From: Chondrilla cf. caribensis
Lineage: Eukaryota; Porifera; Demospongiae; Chondrillida; Chondrillidae
Assembly: GCA_964020155.1 (NCBI GenBank)
Contig: OZ026550.1
Span: forward strand, 1,149,123-1,213,122
DNA: 64,000 nucleotides
Reading direction: 5' to 3'
The translations under genes were made by a program, and so were the position numbers. The notes under the pieces were generated by a model. That model made no database searches, had not been told where the DNA came from, and saw only the letters and a list, made by a program, of their open reading frames with translations. Below are positions 45,946 through 58,733 of this stretch, one piece after another (positions within the stretch are counted from its first letter, which is position 1; the number at the start of each line of letters is the position of its first letter).

Positions 45946-48853
45946 TCAAGTAACATAAAAATGGGATAGCTAGGACATTAATAAGATAAATAGGACATTA
46001 TATATGATTGGTATATTGATTGATATAAAGTCAATTATAGAATAGGACACAGAAATCTATTACACATATTATACACATACACATATACACATATTAAATA
46101 CAATTTTGAATGAGCCTTGGTGTTATGAACATATGCATAGCATTTACTGAACACTGAAGTGAAGGAGTGGCTAGTATATGCTAATTTGGTGACTTAGTGT
46201 TCTGTACTGCACGTGCACTGGACCCCCCCCCCTCTAAGATTTTTATGTACCACCGCCACTGAAATATTTTGACAAACTCCTATATAATCTCTTATCTCAA
46301 AGTGCTTTAGTACCAACAGCTACCAGATATGAGGCTTCCACTTTCAACCTTAGGAAACCTGTTGCTGCTGTGTGTTCGTACCTATCCATTCCTACATTGC
46401 ATCGGATGTCACTGATCATGGTACAGATCGCATGTGATTCATCCACACTACCTGTGACTTGTGTAATAGCTGAAGTACCTCTGGAGAAGCTGTAGCGGAT
46501 ATACAGACAACTTTGCCTAATTGATACCAAGGGCGAAGGTACTTGAGTTATTATGTGGTATGTTGCGTGGGCGCACCTCTGATTGAGCAATGATTAGTAG
46601 ACGTGTGAAAAGAAAAGGAAATAACCAATTATCCACAATGCAACATTGAATGAAGTGTGTGTACATCAGGGAAGTGTGCACACATCACGAATGTGCACAC
46701 TGCTTTTCTTTTGAAGTCGCCCACGCAACATACCACATATAATAATATAATCAAGTGAAAATATACAAAGATATAGATGGGGCGAAAGGCAAGTTTCACA
46801 CCCCTTGAAACCACGTCTCGTTATGTGCAGACATCCCTCCCAATGAATATCATTACATTCCATATGAATCTCATTAATCATCATTACTAAGAATTTCATT
46901 ATATACCTGTTATTTCTAACATGACATTGTGCAAGCATAGACAACCCCGTGTACTGTACAAGCCATCGTCAGGGTTCATCATTCAACCATGAGGAATAAG
47001 GACAGCCATTTCATTGCATTTGCATGTTAAATAGTTTCTGTACTCCAATCTGCATAGATTATCATCCTCTCAATTGCCGCAGGGATCACATACGATGAGT
47101 TGACTCTCAGTAATGTCCACTTGATAAGAATGGAAATAAAGGCAGGGAATACGTGTTCAAGTTCAAGTCAAGAAACAAGTAATAGAAGCAACTTTGTGAA
47201 TAGTAGTTCTGACTGTGAATAAAAGCACTCAGCTATAGTGTAGTAATGTTAATACTTAGCTTACATATTTGGGATCGAGTTTTGTAACTTAGAGGCTCAA
47301 ATTACAATCATTTGATGCTGTTTGGAATATACTTCAAACTCGATACGTATTTCTGCTGAAACAGTTCATCAACATCTATAATTCTCTGCAAAGTGAATAA
47401 AGAGAATTCATAAGCCTATAAATCCATACCTGAAGGATTTTCAGCCGCTACTGCATGGGGCAAAGAAATCTGGACATTACCGTCAATCACGAATACGGGC
47501 GTACATTGTCACGTCCTCAAAATTATAGACAATACTAATACGGTAATTGCCATAGTAAAACTGTGATATTACGGGTATAGACGGGCCCATTGTCACACTA
47601 ACGTATTTTCCCAGGTGTATATGCATATTATATACGGGACCTTGTATAATATAATGGACACATGTATTAGTGGCTTGTTTTCCTGTGATATTTCCAGCTG
47701 TTATCAATCGGGGAACTATTAGTGTGGTTGTGTTTTGATGAGAAATATACAAATAAACACACTTTTGGACAAGAAACAGCTGCAAAGTGGTGAATCCTGC
47801 CAACAAACATCGCAAAAATACTCCTTATGAACTGTGGCAGGCTCCACACTCTAAGGGAGAAGAGTGGTGAATGCAGCATCTCCTGCAATGATACAAAAGC
47901 ATATCGTGTTCGAAAATCAAAATGTCAGTGTACTCGAGTATAAAAACGAAATGGTAATTTCAAAACCAATTGACACTTGGGGTATATTGTCACGAAACTT
48001 ATGATAGTGGCCCCCAGTTTATGCTGAAAAATTTGATATTGTTTAATTTAGTACTGATCTCTACACTGTCATGCAATTGAACCACAATTGAAGGTGGAGT
48101 CGCAGACCTGCCAGAGCTTAACCGTTGTACAAGTTTCATGACAGATTTAATTTTCATACAAACACACTTTGTGTGAACGAGGAGAACTTTTGCAGATGTG
48201 AAAACTTCAAAAAGCCTTTTGCCAATCTGGCTAGCTTTGACAGGTTTCTGTCTTTTTAGACGTCATCAGTGCGACTTAACCACCAATACCCTACCCCTTT
48301 CCCTTAACCTCTACTACAGGGCCATTGCACAAAGCATATTAGACCTCGTGTGGTGTATGCATCATGCAATTCACAGAGCATGCACCCCATACTGTGTGTT
48401 GTGCTGTATTTGTGTGTGATGCGTCCATTGCGTGTTATTCTAAAAAGACAGACATTACCAGAACTGCATATCCTTCTCCTATCCCTTCTAAACATGGCTT
48501 CGAATTTTCTGCATACGGAATTAAAACGAAAATGGAACAAAATGGAACGAAACGGAACTTGTAAAAAGACAGAGAGAACAAAATGTGTTGATTTAAACAT
48601 ATTCTATCAAAGTACAGAACGATTTGGCTAGATACTCAATCTCATCGCTTTAGTACCGAATAACTTTAGTACCAAATAAAACTACCACAAATGGATTCGT
48701 CTATAAGCTGTGGAGACGTCTTCTGAAATGAAGAAATTGGCATTTCTCGATTGATCAATCCAGTGCATGTGTGTATGTGTGTGTGTGTGTGTGCTTATGT
48801 GTGCATGTGTTTTTGTGTGTTGCTTACGTATAAGCATGCTATCTCCTTCAGTT
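45661..48853. repeat. Partner of the 38017-41209 near-identical tract
   Basis: End of lipase exon 4 of copy 2 plus its 3' flank; see 38017-41209. No gene in the flank. Confidence 0.92.
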
Positions 48854-50449
48854 GTGAAAAATACTGAACTAAAAATAGACTAAACATAATCAACCATAAC
48901 TGTGACCTTAACCTTTTATGACCTCTGAACCTTACAGAACACTCAACAGCTGCTGTTTGTATCAGTAGTTCATTGTGTGTGAGACCATGCATGTTTGTCT
49001 TGGGAACAATATCAGATTACAAGTTGGTTCATATTTTCACCAGAAACCACTCAATATGCTCTACAGTCAGCAATACAGCTTATTATACGTATATTATGTT
49101 GAGGAAAATTAGTACTGAAATGACAGTCATGTGTTCATGTTATGTAGCAATGGGGGAGACATGCATGTGACAGTCATGTGCTGCATGGAGGAGAAGAAGT
49201 AAGGGTCTAGTGACTTTTGAAATTAATATGCTTCCTGCTTATCTCCGTCTTCCTTCCATAAGAAAGACGGAGATAAGCAGTATCTTGGTGAAGAATAGAA
49301 GATGGTGACAGCCCCTAGAGGCTCCTGATGTAGAGCCATGGGGAAGTTTGGAGCAAGACAAGGCTTTGCTATGAAGCATTCACAGCTTAGGTTCACACAT
49401 TCCTTGAGATGTACATAAATAAAGGCCCATAAACAGCCTCATGTATCCATTGACCAATCAGATTGCATTGGGCCTATCTGGTGCAATGCAATCTGAATGG
49501 TGGTGCATGGTGTACGTTACGGTTACTGGAGTCTGAGACCCTTCCTTCTCTAACCCTAGAAGACTGCAGGAGAAGACTGGAGCTAGCCATAATATGACCT
49601 CTTGAAACCTTGCATAACACTCAACAGCTGCTGCTTGTTTCAGTTCATTGCGTGTGAGACCGTATATGTTTTCTTGGGTTAGACAAACAGAACAATATCA
49701 GATTACAAGTAGTTCATATTCTCAACAGAAACCACTCAATACAAGTCAGTACCAGAGCTGTTATAGAATACATATATATGTTGAGGAATTTTGTTATTGA
49801 GATGACACTCATGTGCTCATGTTATGTAGCAATGGGGGACACATGCATGTGACAGTCATGTGCTCATGTTATGTAGCAATGGGGGACACATGCATGTGAC
49901 AGTCATGTGCTCATGTTATGTAGCAATGGGGGACACATGCATGTGACAGTCATGTGCTCATGTTATGTAGCAATGGGGGACACATGCATGTGACAGTCAT
50001 GTGCTCATGTTATGTAGCAATGGGGGACACATGCATGTGACAGTCATGTGCTCATGTTATGTAGCAATGGGGGACACATGCATATGACATTCCTGTAATG
50101 CTATTATAAGTAATACTTGTGCTAAACATTCTTATTGCACACAAATATATTATGGAACAGACAGCTAGCCATAATTAGCCATACCCATGGTATACCTTAA
50201 CCTTCTATGACCTCTTGAAACCTTGCATAACACTCAACAGCTGCTGCTTGTTTCAGCAGTTAATTGTGCGTGAATCCGCATATGTTTTCTTGGGAACAAT
50301 ATTGCAAGTTAATTCTTATTTTCACCAGAAACCACTCAATACAGTCAGTACCTCAGCTGTTATATAATACATAATGACAATGGTGGCACTTGGACAACAG
50401 CATTGTTTCATTACAATGTATATATGGACACAAAGGGAGGTTCAGTCAA
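48854..50449. other. Spacer of lipase cassette 3
   Basis: Homologous to 32880-34480 and 41210-42140. It includes a short hairpin with 'gcttatctccgtctt' and its complement at about 49238-49277 and the 47-bp minisatellite. No gene seen. Confidence 0.6.
49810..50091. repeat. 47-bp minisatellite, six copies
   Basis: Unit 'catgtgctcatgttatgtag' followed by 'caatgggggacacatgcatgtgacagt', repeated exactly every 47 bp from 49810. The first five copies are nearly identical and the last is diverged at its end. Cassette 1 has three diverged copies (33994-34135) and cassette 2 has one. Confidence 0.93.
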
Positions 50450-50866
50450 ACCTGTCTATATACAGGCCTGAAAATGTCCATGCATGTGCGGCAAGAGAAT
50501 CTAAATATTCACAGTGAATGAGAAGTACATACTATTCACTATGCATTGAAAATGTACATAATATGTACAGAAACGTTGTATGTGTTAGATTTCATTCAAG
50601 ATACAGATACATTAACATGTGAAGATTAATTAGCAATTACGTATATGCTATCCACTCATGACATGCACATTCGCACACATGCCCAATACGATAATGGTGT
50701 CTTCTCCACTTCCCACTCCCTGCTCATCTACTCACCACCTGTCAGTCTCCAGACACACATACACACAAACACACACACGTACACACACGCACACGCACAC
50801 ACACACACACAGGTACACACACACACACACACAGGTACACACACAGGTACACACACACACACACAG

Positions 50867-50904
<38 letters not shown>

Positions 50905-50927
50905 ACACACACAGGTACACACACACA

Positions 50928-50982
<55 letters not shown>

Positions 50983-51190
50983 ACACACACACATGTACAC
51001 ACACACGCACACACACACACATACACACAACACACTTTCCAACTCACCAGCTGCTAGTCTCCAGTTATGGAGCAGCTCTGATGGTTACACCTCATTGGTG
51101 TCCATGAAATCCTTCAAATACTGCAGTTCTGTAACTACGTCACATGTGACACCATCACCAAGGCATCCAACAGTTCTGGTTATCCCATAA
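50450..51190 (-). pseudogene. Inverted lipase fragment, cassette 3
   Basis: Minus-strand exon-3 end with GTGAGTT donor (exon boundary near 51046), CA-rich intron and the first bases of exon 4 (near 50490), the same structure as 34490-35090. A short deletion in the exon (cattggtgtccatg) distinguishes it. It is non-functional. Confidence 0.82.
50755..51030. repeat. (CA)n tract with repeated 'aggtacacac' units
   Basis: CA microsatellite punctuated by several 'caggtacacacaca' interruptions, inside the inverted lipase intron. Confidence 0.93.
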
Positions 51191-51446
51191 CCCCAGACAT
51201 TTGGCGACGTACTATGTAAAGTTTCAACTATAAGCACTTGTAGGCCTTACCGATGGTAGGTAGGGTGCAAGAAAACTTGTTTGGTACATAGATCTATGTT
51301 CGGTACTACCATATGTGTAGTGTGACGACTAGGCACTGTGTGTCATGGGTTGACCACCGTACATGTTTTCTTGGGAACAATATTAGATTACAAGTTGGTT
51401 CATATTCTCACCAAAAACCACTCAATACATAGATCTATGTTCGGTA

Positions 51447-51636
51447 CTACCATGTGTGTGGTGTGAGGGTCACTCTGTGTCATGGGTTGACTACCATGTG
51501 TGTGGAGTGACAACTGGGCACTATGTGTCACGGGTTGACTACCATGTGTGTGGTGTGACAACTGGGCACTATGTGTCATGGGTTGACTACCATGTGTGTG
51601 GTGTGACAACTGGGCACTATGTGTCATGGGTTGACT
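51447..51636. repeat. 48-bp minisatellite, four copies
   Basis: Unit 'ctaccatgtgtgtggtgtga' plus 'caactgggcactatgtgtcatgggttga'. Copies start near 51447, 51491, 51539 and 51587. Single diverged units occur at 35205-35240 and 42285-42330, so only cassette 3 has expanded it. Confidence 0.9.
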
Positions 51637-52283
51637 ATATACCATAATATGACTGTGTATCGATTAAACAATTGGTATACATAATATATGAGTAGATTAA
51701 GTATTGAAAAAACATGTACACACATCATATTACTTGATTTAGACACGTTATTTAAAGGGTTCAACAGGACTAACCTCATATATAATACGTGCAATGCCAT
51801 ATATGTCAAAGCAAAAGCTTGTCACTGCATTATGTCTGATGTACTTAGTGTGGTAGACAGTACACTAAATGATTATACATAGGTCAACCTAAAATCTGAC
51901 TAAATTGTACTTACAAGATCACTTCTTTGATAGCAGTGTCAAAGCCATAACTATACAATCGTGAGTATGGGTCTAACAATGTAATAGACTACAAAGCACA
52001 ATCATACACGAGACCAACCTACATCAGCTGCTTCGCCTAGCAATTCATGTATAAAACTGACAGCGCTTCTCCCTGTATTATGGAAAATATCCCACATACT
52101 GGAACCTCAAACATAGAGGAAACATGCAGTAAACATATTATGAAATCTGGAGTATCACTTCACGTTTGTGGTTTATCAAGTTTCATATCCAATTTCAAGG
52201 GACGTTAAACTTGCCCTTTACCTCTGTGAATTAGAGCTGCTATTAATAGCTGGGTTCCAGAGCCAAATATAGATCAGTTGATC

Positions 52284-52293
52284 TCTATATAAA
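52284..52293 (+). promoter_or_regulatory. TATA box, lipase gene 3
   Basis: CTATATAAAG, 93 bp before the tail of the 5' UTR and the ATG at 52386; conserved context. Confidence 0.75.
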
Positions 52294-52385
52294 GAGCTAC
52301 ACATGTCAAGTCATCACTAACAAGAAGAGGAAATCAGCAGCAGAAAGTGGGACGAATCCAAAATTGTATTATTACAAAAGCTACA

Positions 52386-53146
52386 ATGAAGCTTAATTTT
52401 GGACTGCTTCCAGCTCTAACACTTCTTGGGAGTCTTTCAGTAATCACCGCCACCCAGGTACCAATTCTTTTAGGTGAGTGTAAGACATATTTCCCAGAAG
52501 AGCTCAACATACAGCTAAGATGTCCGTATAATATGTATTGAGTATGTACATCATCTTAACATCATGCATGATAACATTATCTTATGTAGTTCCCGGACTA
52601 ACTGGATCCCAATTGTGGGGAACTGTTAGTGATGGTGATCAGTGTAAATCAGCTACCCAACGACTGCTTTGGTTTCCATATGGAGAAGACTGTACATTAA
52701 CTTTGAAGTGAGTACATGTAGCAGGAAATAATAATTGTATGCAATATTGGTTGCAATAAATACACCAGCAAAATATCAAGATTTTCACACACAATTAAAT
52801 AGTACATTGTACAGCGTAAAAGGTGTTTATGAACTTAATTTATAAAATCATGCACCAATTATTAAATAATATACACATTTAATTTTCATTTCTTCAGATT
52901 GCAGTACAATGAAAGTACAAACACATATTCTGATAAACAAGGAGTGAATGTGAGTGTGCCAGGCTTTGGGAATACTAGCACCGTTGAATGCCTTGATGAT
53001 GATGATGACGATAAAATGTGTGAGAAACATCCAAAACTGCAGTATTTTAAGACATTTGTGGACTACTTCGTTAAGAGGGGTTACGAACGAGGTGTAACCA
53101 TCAGAGCTGCTCCATATGACTGGAGACTAGCAGCTGGTGAGTGGGT

Positions 53147-53192
<46 letters not shown>

Positions 53193-53475
53193 TGTGTGTG
53201 TGTGTGTATGCATGTTGCGTTTGCGTGTGCGTGTGTGTGTGTGTGTAAATATGTGAGTGTGAATGTGTGTGTGGAGACTAGCTGCTAGTGAGTGTGAGCG
53301 TGTGTGTGTGAGTGTGTGTGTGTTGCATGCATGCTGTGTGTGCGTGTGCGTGTGTGCATGTGTGTAAATATGTGAGTGTCAGTGTGTGTGTGTGTGCGTT
53401 TGTATGTGTGTAAATATGTGAATGTGAGTGTGTGTCTTGAGACTAGCTGCTGGTGAGTGTGGTGTGTGCGTGCAT

Positions 53476-53518
<43 letters not shown>

Positions 53519-54686
53519 GTATGGGTGCATGTGTGCGTGCATATGTGTTTGTGTGTGTGTGTGTGCGTGTATGTGTGTTTGTGTGTTTCCATGATGACTA
53601 GCAGGTGGTGAGTGGATGGGCAGGGAGTGGGAAGTGGAGAAGACACCATTATTGTATTGTGCAAGTGTGTGAATGTGCATGTCGTGAGTGAATAGCGTAT
53701 ACGTAATTGCTAATTAATCTCTGCATGTTAATGTATCTGTATCTTGAATGAAATCTGAAACACATACAACATTTCTGTACATAATATGTACATTTTCTAT
53801 GCATAGTGAATAGTATGTACCTTTTCATTCTCACTGTGAATATTTAGATTCTCTTGACACACGAGGATATTTTGATAATCTGAAGAGATTAGCAGAGGAG
53901 ATGTACAATCAAAGTAATGAGACCCCAGTTGCCTTGGTAGTCCACAGTATGGGAGGACCAATGTCCCTGTACTTCCTTAACGAGGTGGTCACTCCGGAGT
54001 GGAAGGACAAGTACATCAAAGTCTACATACCTCTGTCGGGAGCATTTGGTGGTTTTAGTGATATGGTCAAGGCTGTTGTTTCTGGACGTAATCTATCACT
54101 TCCGCCTGAAATTGAACGTTCCTTGGAGTCCATATACTGGTTGATGCCTAGAGATAAGATATTTGGAGACCAAGTACTGGTACAAACTCCAAATGCCAGC
54201 TACACTGCTTTGGCTTACGAACAAATGTTCACATTTGCCAACTACCCTCTCGGTTGGATCAAGTACAATGCAACTTCCACTATCAATGCTGGATACATGT
54301 ACCCAGGAGTTCCCACCCACTGCTTCTATGGGAGTGACTTACAGACACCACTGACCTATGTGTACAGCAGCAATGACCCCACTCAAACACCGACAGTTAT
54401 AAATGGTACTGGAGATGGTGTTGTGAACAATGCGAGTCTTGAAGTATGTCTGAGGTGGGCCAATAGCACAAACAGTACTGGATTTCAGTCTCGTGCTTTC
54501 CCTGGTGTAGAGCACGTCGATATAGTGATGAACACAGATGTGCTGAATGCAATTGCAGAGATAGTCATGGCTCCCAATGGTTCAGTCATGGCTGGTCCTC
54601 CCTCCAGTTCAGTGATTGCTAGAGTCAACATCTACTCAACGATGATCCTATTAGCTGCAGCCTTCATCATTAGGACAGTGATGTAG
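52386..54686 (+). CDS. LCAT/PLA2G15-like acyltransferase/phospholipase, copy 3
   Basis: Exons 52386-52473, 52590-52707, 52898-53136 and 53848-54686 give 427 aa. One extra Thr lies at the signal-peptide end. The family motifs are kept: [25 protein letters not shown], a GTGDGVVN Asp site, and GVEHVD His. Compared with copies 1 and 2, exon 4 lacks several residues after VSGRN, has a changed segment around the His (VDIVMNTDVLNAI), and carries an inserted MAPNGSV-like duplication before the hydrophobic tail. The C-terminal hydrophobic stretch ([16 protein letters not shown]) is retained. It is the most diverged of the three and may differ in substrate preference. All catalytic positions look intact. 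Confidence 0.91.
53137..53615 (+). repeat. Intron-3 TG array with splice-donor copies, lipase gene 3
   Basis: Here the authentic donor is gctg|gtgagtg. Further copies occur at about 53273-53293 (gagactagctgctagtgag), 53438-53458 (gagactagctgctggtgag) and 53594-53612 (gatgactagcaggtggtgag), within TG repeats. Confidence 0.85.
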
Positions 54687-56600
54687 TCAAGTAACATAAA
54701 AATGGGATAGCTAGGTCATTAATGAGATAAATAGGACATTATTATATGATTGGTATATTGGTTGATATGAAGTCATAATTAAATAGCAAATGCATATAGA
54801 ATAACCATGACATTTATGTTCATTGATGTATTCTACAGTTATCATTACATCTCAATAATAATGTTAGAACTCTTCATATGAAATACATAGGCGGTGGAAC
54901 TGGGGGGACAGATGGGCATTGCCCCCCTACTTTTTAAGGAGACATGTAATGTTACATAGGACACAGAAATCTATTACACATGTTATACACATATACACAT
55001 ATTAAATCTAATTTTGAATGAGCCTTGGTGTTATGAACATATGTATGCATAGCATTTACTGAACACTGAAGTGAAAGAGTGACTAGTATATGCTAATTTG
55101 ATGACTTTGTGTTCTGTACTGCACGTGCACTGGACCACAACCCCCCCAAGATTTTTATGTACCACCGCCACTGAAATATCTTGACAAACTCCTATATAAT
55201 CTCTTATCTCAAAGTGTGTTTCAGTACCAACAGCTACCAGATATAAAGCTTCCACTGTCAACCTTAAGAAACCTGTTGCTGCTGTGTGTTCATCCCTTTC
55301 AATTCCTACATTGCATTGGATGTCACTGATCATGGTACAGATCACATGTGACTCATTCACACTACCTGTGACTTATGTAATAGCTGAAGTACCTCTGGAG
55401 AAGCTGTAGCGGATATACAGACACCTTTGCCTAATTGATACCAAGGGCAAAGGTACTTCAGTTATTATGTGGTATGTTGCGTGGGCGAACCTTTGATTGA
55501 GCAATGATTAGTAGATGTGTGAAAAGGAAATAACCAATTATCCACAATGCATTGCCATTACGGGTATAGACGGGCCCGTTGTCACACTAACAGGAACACG
55601 CATTTTCCCAGATGTATATGCATACATTATATATGGGACCGTATATAATATGGACGTTACATGTATTAGTGGCTTGTTTTCCTGTGATATTTCCAGCTGT
55701 TATCAATCAGTGAACTATTAGTGGGGGTTGTGTTTTGATGACAAATATACAAATGAACATACATTTGGACAAGAAACAGCTGCAAACTGATGAATCCTTG
55801 CCAACAAACTTTGTAACAAGTGCTCCTTCTGAACTATGGCAGAGTGGCGAACGCAGCATCTCCTGCATTGATACAGAAGCATATCATGTTCGAAAATGAA
55901 AATGTCAGTGTACTTGAGTATAACAACGAAATGGTAATTTCAAAACCAATTAGCACTTAGGGTATATTATCACGTAACTTATAAAATAGTGGCCTCAGTT
56001 TATGCTAAAAAATTGATATTGTTCAGTACTGATCTCTACACTGTCATGCAATTGAACCACAATTGAAGGTGGAGTCGCAGACCTGCCAGAGCTTAACCGT
56101 TGTACAAGTTTCATGACCGATTTAATTTTCATACAAACACACTTTGTGTGAACGAGGAGAACTTTTGCAGATGTGATAACTTGAAAAAAGTCTTTTGTCG
56201 ATCCGGCTAGCTTTGACAGGTTTCTGTCTTTTTAGACGTCATCAGTGCGACTTACCACCAATACCCTACTCCTTTCCCCTAACCTCTATACTAAAGGACC
56301 ATTGCACAAAGCATGCTGCACCTCGTGTGGTGTATGCATCATGCAATTCACAGAGCATGCACCCCATACAGTGCATTGTGCTGTATCGGTGTGTGATGTG
56401 TGCATTGCACGTTAATTCTAAGAAGACAGACATTACCAGAACTGTATATCCTCCTGCTATCATTACCCCAGAACACGACCAGGAGCATATACCTGTATGC
56501 AAACACGACAAACACCCCTCCCCCTGGCCAAGTGGCCCACTACAACATGTCACGGGGCACAGGGCCCCTACAACCATAATTAAATTTCGGCCCAGTGGCC
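54687..56600. other. 3' flank of lipase gene 3, shortened relative to copies 1 and 2
   Basis: Related to 38302-41000 but clearly diverged. It has an extra stretch at about 54780-54955 ending in 'gggcattgcccccctac'. It lacks the segment corresponding to about 39000-39895: homology jumps from 'attatccacaatgca' to 'attacgggtatagacgggccc' near 55550. From about 56450 it passes into unrelated sequence. No gene seen. Confidence 0.7.
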
Positions 56601-57077
56601 CACAACTTTACAAAAATTAAAATTTGATGTTTGAAATAAAAATGGCCATTGGCCCACATCCTGTGTGCATTTGAAATCACATACCCACCTTATTTCTGGC
56701 GGAAAGGAGGAGCTGGTTCGATACGATTTTAAAAATCCCCACTAGGGGATTTTGGGAGGAGGCCTAGGGGATCGCAAAAACTTTTTAAACGCATCTTCTC
56801 GCTCCTCCTTGCTGCTCCATCGATGGCGAGTGAGACGACCTTACCTAGTTGATACCGGTGTACCAACCCTCCGCTGAAAAGAAGGGAACGATTCTAACCA
56901 CAGGTTACTCAAATTAAAATTTTTAAAAGTAAATAATTCGCCCCGGAAATTAAAAGAAATCAAAAGAAATCAAAAGAAAAACCACGTAACAAACATCACG
57001 GAAATAAAAAATAAAACAGATGAGGTTTACATGCCCTTACCATGACCGTTGTATACTAGACGCAAATTCATCATAAC

Positions 57078-57240
57078 ATCATCGCAGGTGGGTGGGGCAG
57101 GTCTCTCACGGGCAGGCATCATCACAAGCGGGCGGGGCAGGTCTCTTACAGGCAGGCATCATCGCAGGTGGGCGGGGCATGTCTCTCACAGGCAGGCATC
57201 ATCACAAGCGGGCGGGGCAGGTCTCTCACGGGCAGGCTTT
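57078..57240. repeat. 40-bp minisatellite, four copies
   Basis: Unit of 40 bp: 'gcaggcatcatcgcaggtgg' then 'gtggggcaggtctctcacag'. First and shortest of three blocks. Confidence 0.93.
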
Positions 57241-58284
57241 TCAGCAAATTTTGATAAACCTGCAAGATGAGTTACATATATACAATATATATATATACAC
57301 AAATGTGGTATGATAGTCCATTCTCATTGTAATTACCAACGCTCACCTTAGTCAAGACCGAGCGGCTCAAGTTGGGTCCCTGTGGTCATGTACGTACAAT
57401 GTCAGTGTTCTTTGAGAGCTGCAATGAAAGTGAAAAGGGTCATACCATTTCACAAGCAATCAATATTGGCCAGATAATTTGATCTCGTACCTTAGTATCT
57501 TGTTGAGGTTGAATGCTCCATCTTGATGATCTTCTCTTTCCATCCACACATGCCCTTTCGCCCATTTGCTTGTTCCTCTATTCTTCGCGGGGGTTCTTCC
57601 TCAGCCTTTATTTCACACCCCAGGAATGTGACCCTTTAAGAAAAAACGGTAAAAAAAATTCAATTGTAGTATAGTTTAAGAAATGTTTCTAAACATCAGT
57701 AAGCCTACTTATACAGTGACTATATACACACAACAGGAAGTGACTCACCTGGTGTAAGACCATTTGAAATTCAGGTCAGTTCCTGTGTGGTCGGATTAGC
57801 TCACGTCTGTCAACTTCTATCAAATCAGAGATACAATATACATTTCTACACACATCACATAATGTGGATGAATTGTTGTGAATACCTTATAGCAAACTAC
57901 GCTGAAGTTTTACGACCACTTTTTGAAAATTTGTACGTGGGGTGAGAGATTTTGAGAGCTTCCCCCTCTTCAACCATGTGAAGTGCTCCATTTCCAGGAA
58001 TACCAACCTGTGTGTTCACACAATGAGACTGATAAAACCATGACACAAGTGAATACATTTGCCTCAGCATCCAATGTTGCCCATGTACACAAGTATACAC
58101 AGAGTATGTACGAGTACAGTGGGACCTGATATTCCAACCAGATTTGTCGTAATTCGCCCCAAAAATTAAAAGAAATCAGAAGAAATCAAAAGAAAAACCA
58201 CGTGACAAACATCACAGAAATTAAAAATAAAACAGATGAGGTGCACATGCCCTTACCTTGACCGTAGTATACTAGACGCAAACA

Positions 58285-58733
58285 CATCATCACAAGCGGG
58301 CGGGGCAGGTCTCTCACAGGCAGGCATCATCGCAGGTGGGTGGGGCAGGTCTTTCACAGGCAGGCATCATCGCAGGTGGGTGAGGCAGGTCTCTCACAGG
58401 CAGGCATCATCGCAGGTGGGTGGGGCAGGTCTCTCACGGGCAGGCATCATCGCAGGTGGGTGGGGCAGGTCTCTCACAGGCAGACATTATTGCAGGTGGG
58501 TGGGGCAGGTCTTTCATAGGCAGACATCCTTGCAGATGGGTGGGGGCAGGTCTCTCACGGGCAGGCATCATCGCAAGTGGGTGGGGCAGGTCTCTCACAG
58601 GCACGCATCATCGCAAGTGGGTGGGGCAGGTCTCTCACATGCAGAAATCATCGCAGGTGGGTGGGGTAGGTCTCTCACGGGCAGGCATCATTGCAGGTAG
58701 GTGGGGCAGGTCTCTCACAGGTAGGCTTTTCAG
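58285..58733. repeat. 40-bp minisatellite, eleven copies
   Basis: Same unit as at 57078, with substitutions and one single-base expansion near 58540. Because 40 is not a multiple of three, all forward frames cycle through the same 40-residue pattern. Confidence 0.95.

Noticed and set aside
49810..50091. CRISPR-like array
   Set aside because: Units follow each other with no unique spacers. It is a plain minisatellite in a eukaryotic context.
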